Made by a program: the position numbers and the translations under genes. From NCBI RefSeq assembly GCF_051967035.1, contig NZ_JBQCKK010000004.1, positions 62,001-126,000 of the forward strand: a DNA stretch of 64,000 nt, given 5' to 3'. Source of the DNA: Brevibacillus sp051967035 (GTDB taxonomy: Bacteria; Bacillota; Bacilli; Brevibacillales; Brevibacillaceae). Under the pieces are notes generated by a model that made no database searches, was not told the origin of the DNA, and saw nothing but the letters and a program-made list of their open reading frames with translations. This document shows, piece by piece, positions 24,879 through 33,569 of the stretch (position 1 is the stretch's first letter; each line of letters begins with the position of its first letter).

Positions 24879-26549
24879 TTACCCCTCCAACATCGGGATG
24901 TTGACGCCTTTTTCCTTCGCGGTGCGAATCGCCAGCTCGTAGCCGGCATCCGCATGGCGCACGATGCCCATTCCCGGATCGGTGGTCAGGACGCGCTCCA
25001 GGCGCCGGGCGGCTTCCGGCGTACCATCTGCCACGATGACCATTCCCGCATGCAAGGAATAGCCCATGCCAACGCCGCCGCCGTGATGGACAGATACCCA
25101 GCTCGCTCCGCCTACCGCATTCATCAGCGCATTCAGGATCGGCCAGTCGGACACCGCGTCGCTGCCGTCCTTCATCGCTTCCGTCTCGCGGTTGGGCGAG
25201 GCGACGGAGCCGGAATCGAGGTGGTCGCGGCCGATGACGATCGGCGCTTTCAGCTCGCCGCGCGCTACCATGTCGTTGATGATCTGGCCAAATCGCGCGC
25301 GCTCGCCGTAGCCCAGCCAGCAAATGCGGGACGGCAGTCCCTGGAACTGAATGCGCTCCTGCGCCATGCGAATCCAGTTGCACAGATGCGTATTGTAGGA
25401 AAACTCGCGGAGAATCACTTCGTCGGTCTTGTAAATGTCCTCGGGATCGCCGGACAGCGCGACCCAGCGGAACGGCCCTTTGCCCTCGCAAAACTGCGGA
25501 CGGATATAGGCGGGCACGAAGCCAGGGAAGCGGAACGCCTCCTCGACGCCTTCGTTTTTCGCCACCTGCCTGATGTTGTTGCCGTAATCAAAAGTGACGG
25601 CTCCTTTTTCCTGCATAGCCAGCATGGCGCGAACGTGATGGGCGATGCTTGCCTTGGAGCGTCTCTCATACTCCTTGGGATCGCGCGTGCGCAGCTCTGC
25701 CGCCGCTTCGAGACTCATGCCTTCCGGGATGTAGCCGTTGAGCGGATCGTGCGCAGAAGTCTGGTCGGTCAACACGTCCGGGATGAAGCCCTGGGCAAGC
25801 ATCGCGTTCAGCACTTCCGGGGCATTGCCCAGCAGCCCGATCGAAATGCCTTTTTTCTCCCGCTTGGCCGTCTCCGCCATCTGGATCGCTTCGTCGAGGC
25901 TCTCTGTCATCACATCGAGATAGCGCGTATCCAGTCTGCGCTGGATGCGGGTGCGGTCAACCTCGATGTTGATGCTCACGCCGCCGTTGAGCGATACGGC
26001 CAAAGGCTGCGCGCCGCCCATGCCGCCGAGCCCGGCCGTGACGGTGATCGTCCCCGCGAGCGTGCCTGCAAAATGTTGGCGGGCAAGCTCCGCAAACGTC
26101 TCATACGTGCCTTGCACAATCCCCTGGCTGCCGATGTAAATCCAGCTTCCGGCTGTCATTTGCCCGTACATCATCAAGCCTTTTTTGTCCAGCTCGTGGA
26201 AGTGCTCCCAGTTGGCCCAGGCTGGCACGAGGTTGGAGTTCGCCAACAGCACGCGCGGCGCATCGGTGTGCGACTTGAACACCGCCACCGGTTTGCCCGA
26301 CTGGATCAGCAGTGTCTCGTCGCCCTCCAATGTTTGCAATGTTTTGACAATCGCATCGAAACAGTCCCAGTTGCGGGCCGCTTTCCCGATTCCGCCGTAC
26401 ACGACCAAATCTTCTGTGCGCTCGGCCACGTCAGGGTTCAGGTTGTTCAACAGCATGCGCAGCGCCGCTTCCTGCACCCAGCCTTTTGTATGCAGCTCGG
26501 TGCCCGCATATGCCTGTATCATCCGGGTAATCGTTTGTGTCCTCGTCAC
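24879..26549 (-). CDS. hutU: Urocanate hydratase
   Basis: A 556-residue NAD-containing enzyme converting urocanate to imidazolonepropionate. The Gly-rich NAD-binding stretch (TAGLGGMGGAQPLAV), the YGGIGKAARNWDCFD region and the HHGGGVGMGYSLHAG segment are diagnostic. The start is GTG at 26549 after AGGTGG; an ATG at 26522 is a possible shorter start. It heads the hut operon. Unlike in B. subtilis, no histidine ammonia-lyase (hutH) or hutP gene precedes it, so urocanate must come from a gene elsewhere or from outside. Confidence 0.95.
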   Translation of the reverse strand: MTRTQTITRMIQAYAGTELHTKGWVQEAALRMLLNNLNPDVAERTEDLVVYGGIGKAARNWDCFDAIVKTLQTLEGDETLLIQSGKPVAVFKSHTDAPRVLLANSNLVPAWANWEHFHELDKKGLMMYGQMTAGSWIYIGSQGIVQGTYETFAELARQHFAGTLAGTITVTAGLGGMGGAQPLAVSLNGGVSINIEVDRTRIQRRLDTRYLDVMTESLDEAIQMAETAKREKKGISIGLLGNAPEVLNAMLAQGFIPDVLTDQTSAHDPLNGYIPEGMSLEAAAELRTRDPKEYERRSKASIAHHVRAMLAMQEKGAVTFDYGNNIRQVAKNEGVEEAFRFPGFVPAYIRPQFCEGKGPFRWVALSGDPEDIYKTDEVILREFSYNTHLCNWIRMAQERIQFQGLPSRICWLGYGERARFGQIINDMVARGELKAPIVIGRDHLDSGSVASPNRETEAMKDGSDAVSDWPILNALMNAVGGASWVSVHHGGGVGMGYSLHAGMVIVADGTPEAARRLERVLTTDPGMGIVRHADAGYELAIRTAKEKGVNIPMLEG

Positions 26550-26616
26550 GGAATTTCCACCTGCTTTCCATCGAATCGATATCTCTTGGCTTTATTGTAA
26601 AAGCGGCGGGATATAC

Positions 26617-26649
26617 AAAAAAAGGCACCCGGCTTTCGATTTGGTGCCT
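26617..26649 (-). terminator. Terminator between the AraC-type regulator and hutU
   Basis: On the minus strand, AGGCACC pairs with GGTGCCT (26643-26649 with 26623-26629) around a 13-base loop, followed by seven Ts. It separates the regulator from hutU, so hutU should have its own promoter in 26550-26616, where TACAAT (26594-26599) is a possible -10. Confidence 0.8.
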
Positions 26650-26714
26650 CTTCTTTCGATTGCTACGCCCCAAGCAGAGGGAATGGGCGCAAAACCTCTC
26701 CTTTCTTTCGATTT

Positions 26715-28211
26715 CTATCTTTTCTTTTGATTTCGTAACAAACGTGGGGTTGTCCCCGTCTTTTCCTTAAAAATTTTCCGAAAGTAATGGGCGTTGACGA
26801 ACCCGCTGCGCTCCGCCACCTCCTGCACGGACAGAGCGGTTTCCATCAGCAGCCGCTGGGCTTCCTTCACCCGCATTGCCGTGAGAATCTGCCGGAAGGA
26901 GCTGCCCTGCTTTTGCGCAAACAACGTGCTGAAATACGCCGGACTGCGATCGACGTGCCGGGCGACATCCTCCAGCCGCAGAGTCGGGTCGGTGTAGCGT
27001 CCTTCTATGTAGCGCATCGCCCGTTCGACCACGTCAGCCCTGCTTTCCCCGCTACGGCTGTTTGCGGCGTCGAGCAGCTGATTGATGAACAGAAGCAGCT
27101 CCGTCACCATGCGATACAAAATCGGCGCATACAGGATCGTCTCGAACACACGGTGGTACGCTTCCTCCAAAGCCGCGCTGTCCAGCCCGTGCGCCTTCAT
27201 GTAGCGCCTCACCTGGGCCAAAATGCTCGTCAACCGAATGCGCAGCAGTCCCGGCTCGGGATACGGCTCGTCCTTGTAGAAAAAATGCGTGTACAGCCAC
27301 TGCTTCAACTGCTCGCGATTGCCGCTGTGCAGCATGTCGATCCACGTCCGCTGCTCGGCTGGCGTCAAAAACGGGTCGAGCATCGTCCAGTTGACCTTTC
27401 CTTCGACCATGCTTACCTGCCGATAGCCTTTGAAAAAACGCAGTTGCAACGCCTGACTGGCCTGCTCGTATGTTTGCTGCAAGCTCTGTCCGGCGTCCTC
27501 GGCCTTGTAAAGGACGAGAAATAGCGGAGCGTCGCTCGTCGCCTCCCAATCCATCAGCAAGCGTTTGCCAAACTGGTGCCACTGGAACCAGGAAAGCCCC
27601 ATCTCCCCCGGAAACACGGCGACAAGCGCCTCACTCGTCGGCAGCAGTACCGGCTTGTCCCGAAACGGATAGTCCGCGAAAAAACGCAGCAGCTCCGGGT
27701 GTCGTTTCGCGTCTTCCAACTGGGCGAGCATCACGGTGTGCGCACCTGGCGACGATGGCTGCGGCAAAAACAGGTCGTGATACGAAATCTCCCCGCGCCG
27801 TCCTTCGTTGCTCCCCGCCCCCGCATCCAAGCGTGCGTCACCCGTTCGTTCCTGACAGCAGCGCGTCAAAACACGGCGGATGTACTCCGGCGTTTGCGGC
27901 TTCAGCCACAGATCGCGCGCAGCCAGCTCGATGCCTTGCATTGCCCGCTCGAACGTCGCTTCCGAGGTGGTGACGAGCACCGTCGGCCGGTACTGGGCGA
28001 CCAGCAGCTTCAAGCGCTCCCAGTGCGCCTTGTCGATCATGTCCAGCTCGATGCAGACGACCTCTGGCGTATGCGATTCCATCGCCTGAAACAGCTCGGC
28101 CGTCGTCCCGGCGCTGTGCACCTTGTCGTACGGGATGGCGCAGCTTGCGACGAGCCAGCTGATCCCTGCCCGCTCTGTCGGGTCTCGGTCCGCAATCAGC
28201 AAACGGGGCAT
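26715..28211 (-). CDS. AraC-type regulator with receiver-like domain
   Basis: A 498-residue regulator. The N-terminal ~120 residues look like a receiver domain (LLIADRDPTERAG, a phospho-site-like CIELDMID, WLKP lysine), then a middle region of about 260 residues of unknown type. A C-terminal AraC/XylS double helix-turn-helix (about 395-495, LRLEDVARHVDRSPAYFSTLFAQKQG and ALSVQEVAERSGFVNAHYFRKIFKEKTG) follows. It resembles YesN-type regulators, but no histidine kinase gene is adjacent. The ATG at 28211 is 8 bases after AAGGAG. It may control hutUIG downstream; that is inference from position. Confidence 0.8.
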   Translation of the reverse strand: MPRLLIADRDPTERAGISWLVASCAIPYDKVHSAGTTAELFQAMESHTPEVVCIELDMIDKAHWERLKLLVAQYRPTVLVTTSEATFERAMQGIELAARDLWLKPQTPEYIRRVLTRCCQERTGDARLDAGAGSNEGRRGEISYHDLFLPQPSSPGAHTVMLAQLEDAKRHPELLRFFADYPFRDKPVLLPTSEALVAVFPGEMGLSWFQWHQFGKRLLMDWEATSDAPLFLVLYKAEDAGQSLQQTYEQASQALQLRFFKGYRQVSMVEGKVNWTMLDPFLTPAEQRTWIDMLHSGNREQLKQWLYTHFFYKDEPYPEPGLLRIRLTSILAQVRRYMKAHGLDSAALEEAYHRVFETILYAPILYRMVTELLLFINQLLDAANSRSGESRADVVERAMRYIEGRYTDPTLRLEDVARHVDRSPAYFSTLFAQKQGSSFRQILTAMRVKEAQRLLMETALSVQEVAERSGFVNAHYFRKIFKEKTGTTPRLLRNQKKR

Positions 28212-28266
28212 CCTCAGCACTCCTTTCTTTCATTTGCCCAAAAAATCCGACATTTCTTCCTGCAAA

Positions 28267-28296
28267 CAAAGGTTGCCCTCTCGCGGACAACCTTTG
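28267..28296 (-). terminator. Hairpin after signal peptidase I
   Basis: CAAAGGTTG (28267-28275) pairs with CAACCTTTG (28288-28296) around a 12-base loop, 10 bases after the signal peptidase stop. The T run is interrupted. Confidence 0.6.
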
Positions 28297-28305
28297 CTTC
28301 TTGCT

Positions 28306-28869
28306 CTATTTCTCCGATTGGAACGGATTTTCGATCATCGTGCCCATGACGTGGTCGAGCGGAATAAAGCCGATGTCCCGGGAATCCGTGCTGTGGTTGC
28401 GGTTATCCCCCATGACGAAAATGTGGTTTGCCGGCACCGTCCATTTGGCGTCAGCCACATCCCGCATCGCTTCCTTGATATACGGCTCGCTCAGCGGTTC
28501 GCCGTTGCGGTACACCTGGTTGTTTTTCAGCTCCAGCACGTCGCCCGGTCTGCCAATGACGCGCTTGACGTACATCGAATGGTCGTCAGCCGTGCCCGTC
28601 AACAGCGCCACCAGGGGATGGCTGACGATGTCGTCCAGGAAGGACCGTTCACGCTCCACCCGGCTGTCGATCACCACGATCTCGCCGTAGTCCGGCAAGT
28701 ACGAAAACGTATGCGACAGCTTGGACACGTAAATGCGCTGCTGGTCCTGCAAGGTAGGGTCCATGGAATGACCATCCACCTTGTAAGGCTGGAACACGAA
28801 GATTCCCAGGACCAGGGCGAACACGACTGCCAAAGCAATCGAGCGAATCCATCCCATGATCTCTTTCAT
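28306..28869 (-). CDS. sip: Type I signal peptidase
   Basis: A 187-residue membrane protease that removes signal peptides from secreted proteins. One N-terminal transmembrane helix (about 8-27) is followed by the catalytic Ser35 (DGHSMDPTL), Lys102 (YVKRVIGRPGD) and the GDNRNHSTDSRDIGFI box. The single-helix Gram-positive SipS/SipT layout and length fit. Firmicutes usually carry several paralogues, so no paralogue-specific symbol is warranted. It is a single-gene unit with its own promoter and hairpin. Confidence 0.93.
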   Translation of the reverse strand: MKEIMGWIRSIALAVVFALVLGIFVFQPYKVDGHSMDPTLQDQQRIYVSKLSHTFSYLPDYGEIVVIDSRVERERSFLDDIVSHPLVALLTGTADDHSMYVKRVIGRPGDVLELKNNQVYRNGEPLSEPYIKEAMRDVADAKWTVPANHIFVMGDNRNHSTDSRDIGFIPLDHVMGTMIENPFQSEK

Positions 28870-28921
28870 TGTGCGTTGTCACTCCTCTCGTCCTGTTCAT
28901 TCCCCCTACTCTCTACCCTTC

Positions 28922-28950
28922 ATCATACCACAACAGACAGCCAATCCCAA
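28922..28950 (-). promoter_or_regulatory. Promoter of the signal peptidase gene
   Basis: On the minus strand, -35 TTGGGA (28945-28950) and -10 TATGAT (28922-28927) are 17 bases apart, with TGG just before the -10 (extended -10). It lies about 50 bases before the ATG. Confidence 0.65.
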
Positions 28951-29003
28951 AAGGCTGGATCCGTCCGGGAGACGACTGGGCGCGGCCGGGTCTGCCGCCC
29001 CGC

Positions 29004-29885
29004 CTATCTTTTTCCGACGAGAAGCGTAAAGTCGACGGAGATTTCTCTGCCCGCCAGTTCGTGCGCCTTTACCAACTGCTGCGGCTCGGCCCCCCATGTT
29101 AGCGGCGTCATCCGGATCAACGCCGCCACGCTCGGCTGATCCAGCCGGAATGAATACGCCACCCGCTCGCAGTCGATCAGCGAAAAGCTGGCTGCAAAAT
29201 GCTGGATGGTCGCTGCACGGGAATACGTCCGCTTGCCCGGCTGCATAGAAAGCCGCTCGCGCAGTTCCTGCAAGTATCGCTCGCCGGGAACGACCTTGAT
29301 GACAAGCCCGTCAGTTTTGAGCATACGCGCAAACTCTCGCGTGTTGGAGGGCGACAGCACATTGAGGATGACCGCAAAGCTCCCGTCGGCAAACGGAGCA
29401 CGGGCCAAATCGCCGACGCACCAGAGGAATTCGGGATACGCTTTGGCTGCGAGCGCGATGCCTGCTTTGGACAGATCGACCCCCGCGCCAACGAAATCAA
29501 CTGGACGGCGATTGTTCACCTCCTCGCGAATGCGCGCCAGGTGCGAGCCTTCGCCACACCCGGCATCCAGCACGCAAAACGGCTCGTCGCCTATCGCAGC
29601 GCATTCCACGAGCTTTTGACTGACAACGGCGTGCAGTGGAGAAAAAAAGCCTTTCTCGGAAATGGTTCTTCTCGCCAAAAACATTTCTTGCTCGTACTTC
29701 GAACGGTAGCCCGCATTCGCCAGGTGCACATAGCCGTGCCTCGACAAATCGAAGCAATGGCGATTGGCGCAGACAAGGCTGGCTGTATGATGGAGCGTCA
29801 GCGCCGCCTGGCAGACCGGGCAGCGGAACATTCCGCTATGCCGGGCCAGCAGGTGGGCCAGCCGCTCTTTTCTGGTTGGAAGCAT
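29004..29885 (-). CDS. RlmA-like 23S rRNA guanine-N1 methyltransferase
   Basis: A 293-residue SAM-dependent methyltransferase. The N-terminal zinc ribbon has C22, C25, C39 and H43/C44 (RCPVC...VCANRHCFD), then the SAM-binding loop VLDAGCGEGSHL near 110 and NVLSPSN later. This order is typical of RlmA, which methylates N1 of G745 or G748 in 23S rRNA; in Gram-positives the G748 type contributes to tylosin resistance. Which position this enzyme uses cannot be told by eye. The upstream region holds a large inverted repeat, and GGGGTG is the only ribosome-site candidate. Confidence 0.82.
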   Translation of the reverse strand: MLPTRKERLAHLLARHSGMFRCPVCQAALTLHHTASLVCANRHCFDLSRHGYVHLANAGYRSKYEQEMFLARRTISEKGFFSPLHAVVSQKLVECAAIGDEPFCVLDAGCGEGSHLARIREEVNNRRPVDFVGAGVDLSKAGIALAAKAYPEFLWCVGDLARAPFADGSFAVILNVLSPSNTREFARMLKTDGLVIKVVPGERYLQELRERLSMQPGKRTYSRAATIQHFAASFSLIDCERVAYSFRLDQPSVAALIRMTPLTWGAEPQQLVKAHELAGREISVDFTLLVGKR

Positions 29886-29899
29886 AAAAAAAACACCCC

Positions 29900-30017
29900 A
29901 TTCATTCGGTATCGGTGAATGAAAAAAGGCACAGTCAAATAAACCCCAGCTCTCCTTTTAAAAAAAACGAGCGGGATCATGGGGGACTGTACCTTTTCTT
30001 ACCGATAGCGCATGAAT
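29900..30017. repeat. 118-base imperfect inverted repeat between operons
   Basis: The left arm (29900-29935) begins ATTCATTCGGTATCGGT and ends AAAAAAGGCACAGTC. The complement of the right arm (29985-30017) begins ATTCATGCGCTATCGGT and ends AAAAGGTACAGTC. Inside, CCCCA/TGGGG and GCTC/GAGC extend the fold. On the minus strand it ends near a T6 run, so it may terminate the polysaccharide operon. It could instead be a small MITE-like element or an RNA leader of the rlmA-like gene. Confidence 0.6.
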
Positions 30018-30060
30018 TGAGGGCTCATTGTCATCGTGAACGACGCTCCTGTCACCATAC

Positions 30061-31110
30061 TCACGGGGGCACTTGTCCCCCGCCGCTTTCATTATACAAC
30101 AGATTGCCCAAGGCTGGCGCGCTTTTTACCATCCCCTCCCCTGTCAGCCGACTGCCGGGGACGAGCATGACCTGATCGTATTTCAGCATGATCGTCCCTG
30201 CTTCGTAGTCGCCGAGGTTCGGCTCGCTCGCCTCGTTTCGCAAGTTGCGGAGCAAGGCGGCGACCACGTTAACGCCGCTTTCGTGCGCATGCGGATAGCC
30301 GCCGCCAAAACGCGGGTTGATCTCGGAAATCACGTACTGCTCCCCGAGCAAAAAGCAATCGATATCGAACGGTCCGCGAAGCGGCAGGACAGAGACGAGC
30401 GACGTCACCAGCGACGTCAGCCGCTCGTCCCGGATTGCCAGCGAGCGATCCGTCTCGCCCGCCCGCATGCGGATTTTTCGGCGTGTAAAAAGCGCCGTCA
30501 ACTCGCCCGTGACGAGATCGACGTAGCCGTCCACGCCGTATTCCTCCGCCTGCAAAAACGGCTGGACGATCAGCTCCGCTTGCTTATGCGCAAGCGCGGC
30601 AAGCTCCGCCTCGTTTTCGATCCGGGCAAGGCCCAGACTGGCGCTGCCCATTCGCGGCTTCGCCAATACCGGATAGGCCAGCGCTCCCGAGGCAAGCGCT
30701 GCTTTCGCCTCTTCCAGCGTATACGTAGGCACGCACGAAAGCCCGTGGGCGCGCAAAAAATCGCAGGTCGCCTTTTTGTCGAGACACAGATTCACCACAT
30801 CCGTCCCCGAGACGACGGCCTGCACGCCCAGCCGCGAAAAGCGGTCGGCATGGGCGGCAAGCACGCCAAGCTCGGGATCGATCAGGGAGAGCACTGCCTT
30901 GATGTCATAGCGCAGGCAAATCTCCTCCAGCGTCGGCACATACGCCGGGTCGTCGATGCGCGGGACGATCTGCCTGTGGTGGGCGGCGAACAGCGCGGGA
31001 GCGGTCGGATCGCAGTCCGCCGCGATGATTTTGCCCGCGCTGCCCCATTCCCGGACGAAATACTCGATCAGCTTGACCCTGCGGCCTACGCTCGTCAGCA
31101 GTACGTTCAT
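30061..31110 (-). CDS. ATP-grasp ligase of the polysaccharide operon
   Basis: A 349-residue ATP-grasp protein of the carbamoyl-phosphate-synthase-like type. The N-terminal Rossmann-like part (MNVLLTSVGRRVKLIEYF) is followed by the ATP-grasp core: PVLAKPRMGSASLGL, a QPFLQAEEYGVDGYVD clamp and the metal-binding end FDIDCF...ISEINPRFGGGYPHAHESG. Such enzymes join a carboxylate to an amine through an acyl phosphate. It is the last gene of the operon and overlaps the PLP decarboxylase (ATGA). A role in attaching an amine or amino acid to a uronic acid of the polymer is inference. Confidence 0.8.
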   Translation of the reverse strand: MNVLLTSVGRRVKLIEYFVREWGSAGKIIAADCDPTAPALFAAHHRQIVPRIDDPAYVPTLEEICLRYDIKAVLSLIDPELGVLAAHADRFSRLGVQAVVSGTDVVNLCLDKKATCDFLRAHGLSCVPTYTLEEAKAALASGALAYPVLAKPRMGSASLGLARIENEAELAALAHKQAELIVQPFLQAEEYGVDGYVDLVTGELTALFTRRKIRMRAGETDRSLAIRDERLTSLVTSLVSVLPLRGPFDIDCFLLGEQYVISEINPRFGGGYPHAHESGVNVVAALLRNLRNEASEPNLGDYEAGTIMLKYDQVMLVPGSRLTGEGMVKSAPALGNLLYNESGGGQVPP

Positions 31111-32387
31111 CTACGCGTATCCTCCTGCTTGCCAGCCTGGAATGGAAATTCATAGAGCGACTCCGGGAAAAACTCCGCCAGCGTCTCTTTGCGCCTCGCG
31201 ACGACGACATCGCGGCCTGCCTTGGCCAGGACAGGCGGCCGCTCGCGAATAAACGGCGGATTGAACACGAGCGTGTACGCCCCTGTGTGCCCGAACACAA
31301 GAAAATCGCCCGGCTCTGGCACGTTGCCGCGAAAGTTTTGCAGCAAGTAGTCTTTTTCCATGCACGTATAGCCTACTACGTGGTACGTCCCTTCCCTCGC
31401 CTCGCTGTTCTGTGTCACGACGCTGACAGGTAGCTGGTACGCGTGCATGGTCGGCTTGATATTGTGGACACTGCCGTCGACGAGCACAAAGCGCTCGCCG
31501 CGGTTCTCCTTGACATCCACGACCTGGCAGACGAATTCGACTGCATCGGCCACAAGCGAGATGCCCGGCTCCAGGATGAGCTGCGGCAGGCTAGCCGTTT
31601 CTGCCAGTTCGTCTTTGAGGACAGACGTGATGGCGAGAGCGTAGTCGTCAAAGCTCGGAACGCCGGCCATCCCGAACGTGGCAGGCAGCTCGCCGTAAAA
31701 TCCGCCCCCGATGTCGATATAGGCAAGCTGCTCGCCGAGGTGCGCTTTGCCCAGTCGGCACAGCTCGCGGGCAATCTGTCGATATACCCCTACGCTGCGA
31801 TTCGTGGAAAAATGCCCGTGCAAGCCCGCGACCCGCACATTCGGCACGGCAGCCAGCAGCGTGAGCGCTTGGGCAAAGCTGCCGTTTTCCACACAAAAGC
31901 CGAAGCGGCTCACGGCGTAGCCGTTTTGCAACGGACTGACGCCGCCGCGCGACAAATCGAAATTGACGCGCAAGCCGACGCGAACCGTCTGTTCGGGATG
32001 CTGTCTCGCGTAGGCGAGCACAGGGGCAATCTCCGCAACCGAGTCGAGATTGACCAGACTGCCCAGCTCCAGGGCGAGCCGGATGTCTTCCGCCGTCTTC
32101 AGCGGCCCGTTGAAAATGATTGCGGTCGGCTCGACGCCAAGCTTCCGCGCAAGATCGTACTCCAGCCTGGAGACGACCTCCGCCAGTGCGCCCAGCCGAT
32201 GCAGGCATTGGCACACATACGGCAAGTAGTTCGTCTTGTACGAGTAGCCGATGCTCACCTGTTCATACCGGCTGGAAAAGGCACGGGAAAACCGCTCGTA
32301 ATTGTCGCGGAGTCTGTCCGGATCGAGCAAAAAGAACGACGACTGACAACGCTCTCGCCAAGTCGCAAGCTGTTCATACGTGTACAT
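31107..32387 (-). CDS. PLP-dependent fold-type III decarboxylase
   Basis: A 426-residue protein of the ornithine/diaminopimelate decarboxylase family. The PLP lysine is in YSYKTNYLP near residue 47. A barrel with HGHFS and IDIGGGF phosphate-binding loops follows, then a C-terminal domain with the cysteine in CMEKDYLL and GAYTLVFNPPF. The start is ATG at 32387 after AAAGGAG; the longer frame overlaps the aminotransferase gene. It overlaps both neighbours, so it belongs to the surface-polysaccharide operon and not to lysine synthesis. The amino-acid substrate cannot be read from the sequence. Confidence 0.82.
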   Translation of the reverse strand: MYTYEQLATWRERCQSSFFLLDPDRLRDNYERFSRAFSSRYEQVSIGYSYKTNYLPYVCQCLHRLGALAEVVSRLEYDLARKLGVEPTAIIFNGPLKTAEDIRLALELGSLVNLDSVAEIAPVLAYARQHPEQTVRVGLRVNFDLSRGGVSPLQNGYAVSRFGFCVENGSFAQALTLLAAVPNVRVAGLHGHFSTNRSVGVYRQIARELCRLGKAHLGEQLAYIDIGGGFYGELPATFGMAGVPSFDDYALAITSVLKDELAETASLPQLILEPGISLVADAVEFVCQVVDVKENRGERFVLVDGSVHNIKPTMHAYQLPVSVVTQNSEAREGTYHVVGYTCMEKDYLLQNFRGNVPEPGDFLVFGHTGAYTLVFNPPFIRERPPVLAKAGRDVVVARRKETLAEFFPESLYEFPFQAGKQEDTRR

Positions 32388-33558
32388 GGCCCGGCTCCTT
32401 TGCCCGTCCTCGTCCTGACAGGCACTGTCTGACGGTGGAGATGACCCGCTCCTGCTGCGATTCCGTGAGACTGGAGCCGGAGGGAAGGCAGACCCCCCGC
32501 GCGTACAGCTCATCGGAGACGCTCTGCTCCGGCAGATGCCGGTAATAGCGGCACCCGGCAAACAGCGGCTGGCGGTGCATCGGCTTCCAGACCGGACGCG
32601 CCTCGATGTTTGCCCGCTCCAGTGCGTCGATCACCTGCCCCGCCGTGACCTCTGCCTGCTGCGGATCAACCGTCAGCGCCGTCAGCCAGCGCGTCGCCCG
32701 CCCTGTCGGAGCCTCCGGCATGAACGCGATGCCGGGAAGCTGGCGCAGCTCTGCCTCATAGCGCTGATAGACGCGTCGCCGTGCCGCGATGCGTTCCTCC
32801 AGCACGCGCAGCTGCCCTCTGCCGACAGCCGCCAGCAAATTGCTCAAGCGATAGTTGTAGCCCATCTGCTCATGCTCGTAGTGACGCACCCGCTCGCGGG
32901 CCTGCGTCGCCCAAAACCGCGCCCGCTCCAGCGCCTCGCTATCGTCCGAGACGAGCATCCCCCCGCCGGAGGTCGTCATGATTTTATTGCCGTTGAACGA
33001 ATACACACCGAACTGACCGATCGAGCCGCTCATCCGCCCTTTGTAATCGGCCCCGAGCGATTCTGCCGCATCCTCCACGACCGTCACCTTATACGCTTCG
33101 CACAGCGCGACAAGCGGGTCCATGTCGGCGCTTTGCCCGTACAAATGGACGATCACGACCGCTTTGGGCAGCTTCTCCTGCCGGGCCGCTTCCCGTAGCG
33201 CCCGCTCCAGCGCGACTGGCGACATGTTCCAGGTCGCTGCCTCGGAATCGATGAAGACCGGCGTCGCCCCCAGGTACAAAATCGGGTTGGCGCTCGCCAC
33301 AAACGTCAGGCTGGAGCAAAAAACAGTATCGCCCGGCCCCACTCCCGCAAGCCTCAGCCCGAGATGGAGCGCGGCCGTACCGGAAGAGACGGCAAGCGCC
33401 TCCTTCACGCCGACATAGCGGGCCAGCTCCTGTTCAAATGCATCGACGTGTTCCCCCAGCGGCGCAATCCAGTTGGACGCAAACGCACTGGCAAACAGCT
33501 CCTGTTCTTCTGTCCCCATATGCGGCGGCGACAAATAAATGCGCGAATGTTCTCCCAT
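32374..33558 (-). CDS. epsN: EpsN-like DegT-family aminotransferase
   Basis: A 394-residue PLP aminotransferase acting on sugar nucleotides. From memory it follows B. subtilis EpsN closely from RIYLSPPHM and SNWIAPLG through the PLP lysine in SFNGNKIMTTSGGGML to LCLPSGSSLT-type C-terminal segments. EpsN is thought to put a 4-amino group on the keto sugar made by the EpsC dehydratase, giving a bacillosamine-type precursor. The ATG at 33558 follows TAGGGGGA; the longer frame is noise. It overlaps the decarboxylase by 14 bases. Confidence 0.9.
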   Translation of the reverse strand: MGEHSRIYLSPPHMGTEEQELFASAFASNWIAPLGEHVDAFEQELARYVGVKEALAVSSGTAALHLGLRLAGVGPGDTVFCSSLTFVASANPILYLGATPVFIDSEAATWNMSPVALERALREAARQEKLPKAVVIVHLYGQSADMDPLVALCEAYKVTVVEDAAESLGADYKGRMSGSIGQFGVYSFNGNKIMTTSGGGMLVSDDSEALERARFWATQARERVRHYEHEQMGYNYRLSNLLAAVGRGQLRVLEERIAARRRVYQRYEAELRQLPGIAFMPEAPTGRATRWLTALTVDPQQAEVTAGQVIDALERANIEARPVWKPMHRQPLFAGCRYYRHLPEQSVSDELYARGVCLPSGSSLTESQQERVISTVRQCLSGRGRAKEPGHVHV

Positions 33559-33569
33559 CGCGTATCCCC

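Noticed and set aside
24243..26600. 785-codon plus-strand open frame
   Set aside because: It is antisense to hutU and hutI, has an Arg/His/Ala-rich composition typical of GC-rich shadow frames and no ribosome site.
29900..30017. Insertion sequence ends
   Set aside because: The arms enclose only about 50 bases, with no transposase frame and no visible target duplication, so a full insertion sequence is excluded.
31107..32387. Diaminopimelate decarboxylase for lysine synthesis
   Set aside because: The fold matches, but the gene is overlapped on both sides by polysaccharide genes, which argues against a housekeeping lysA role.
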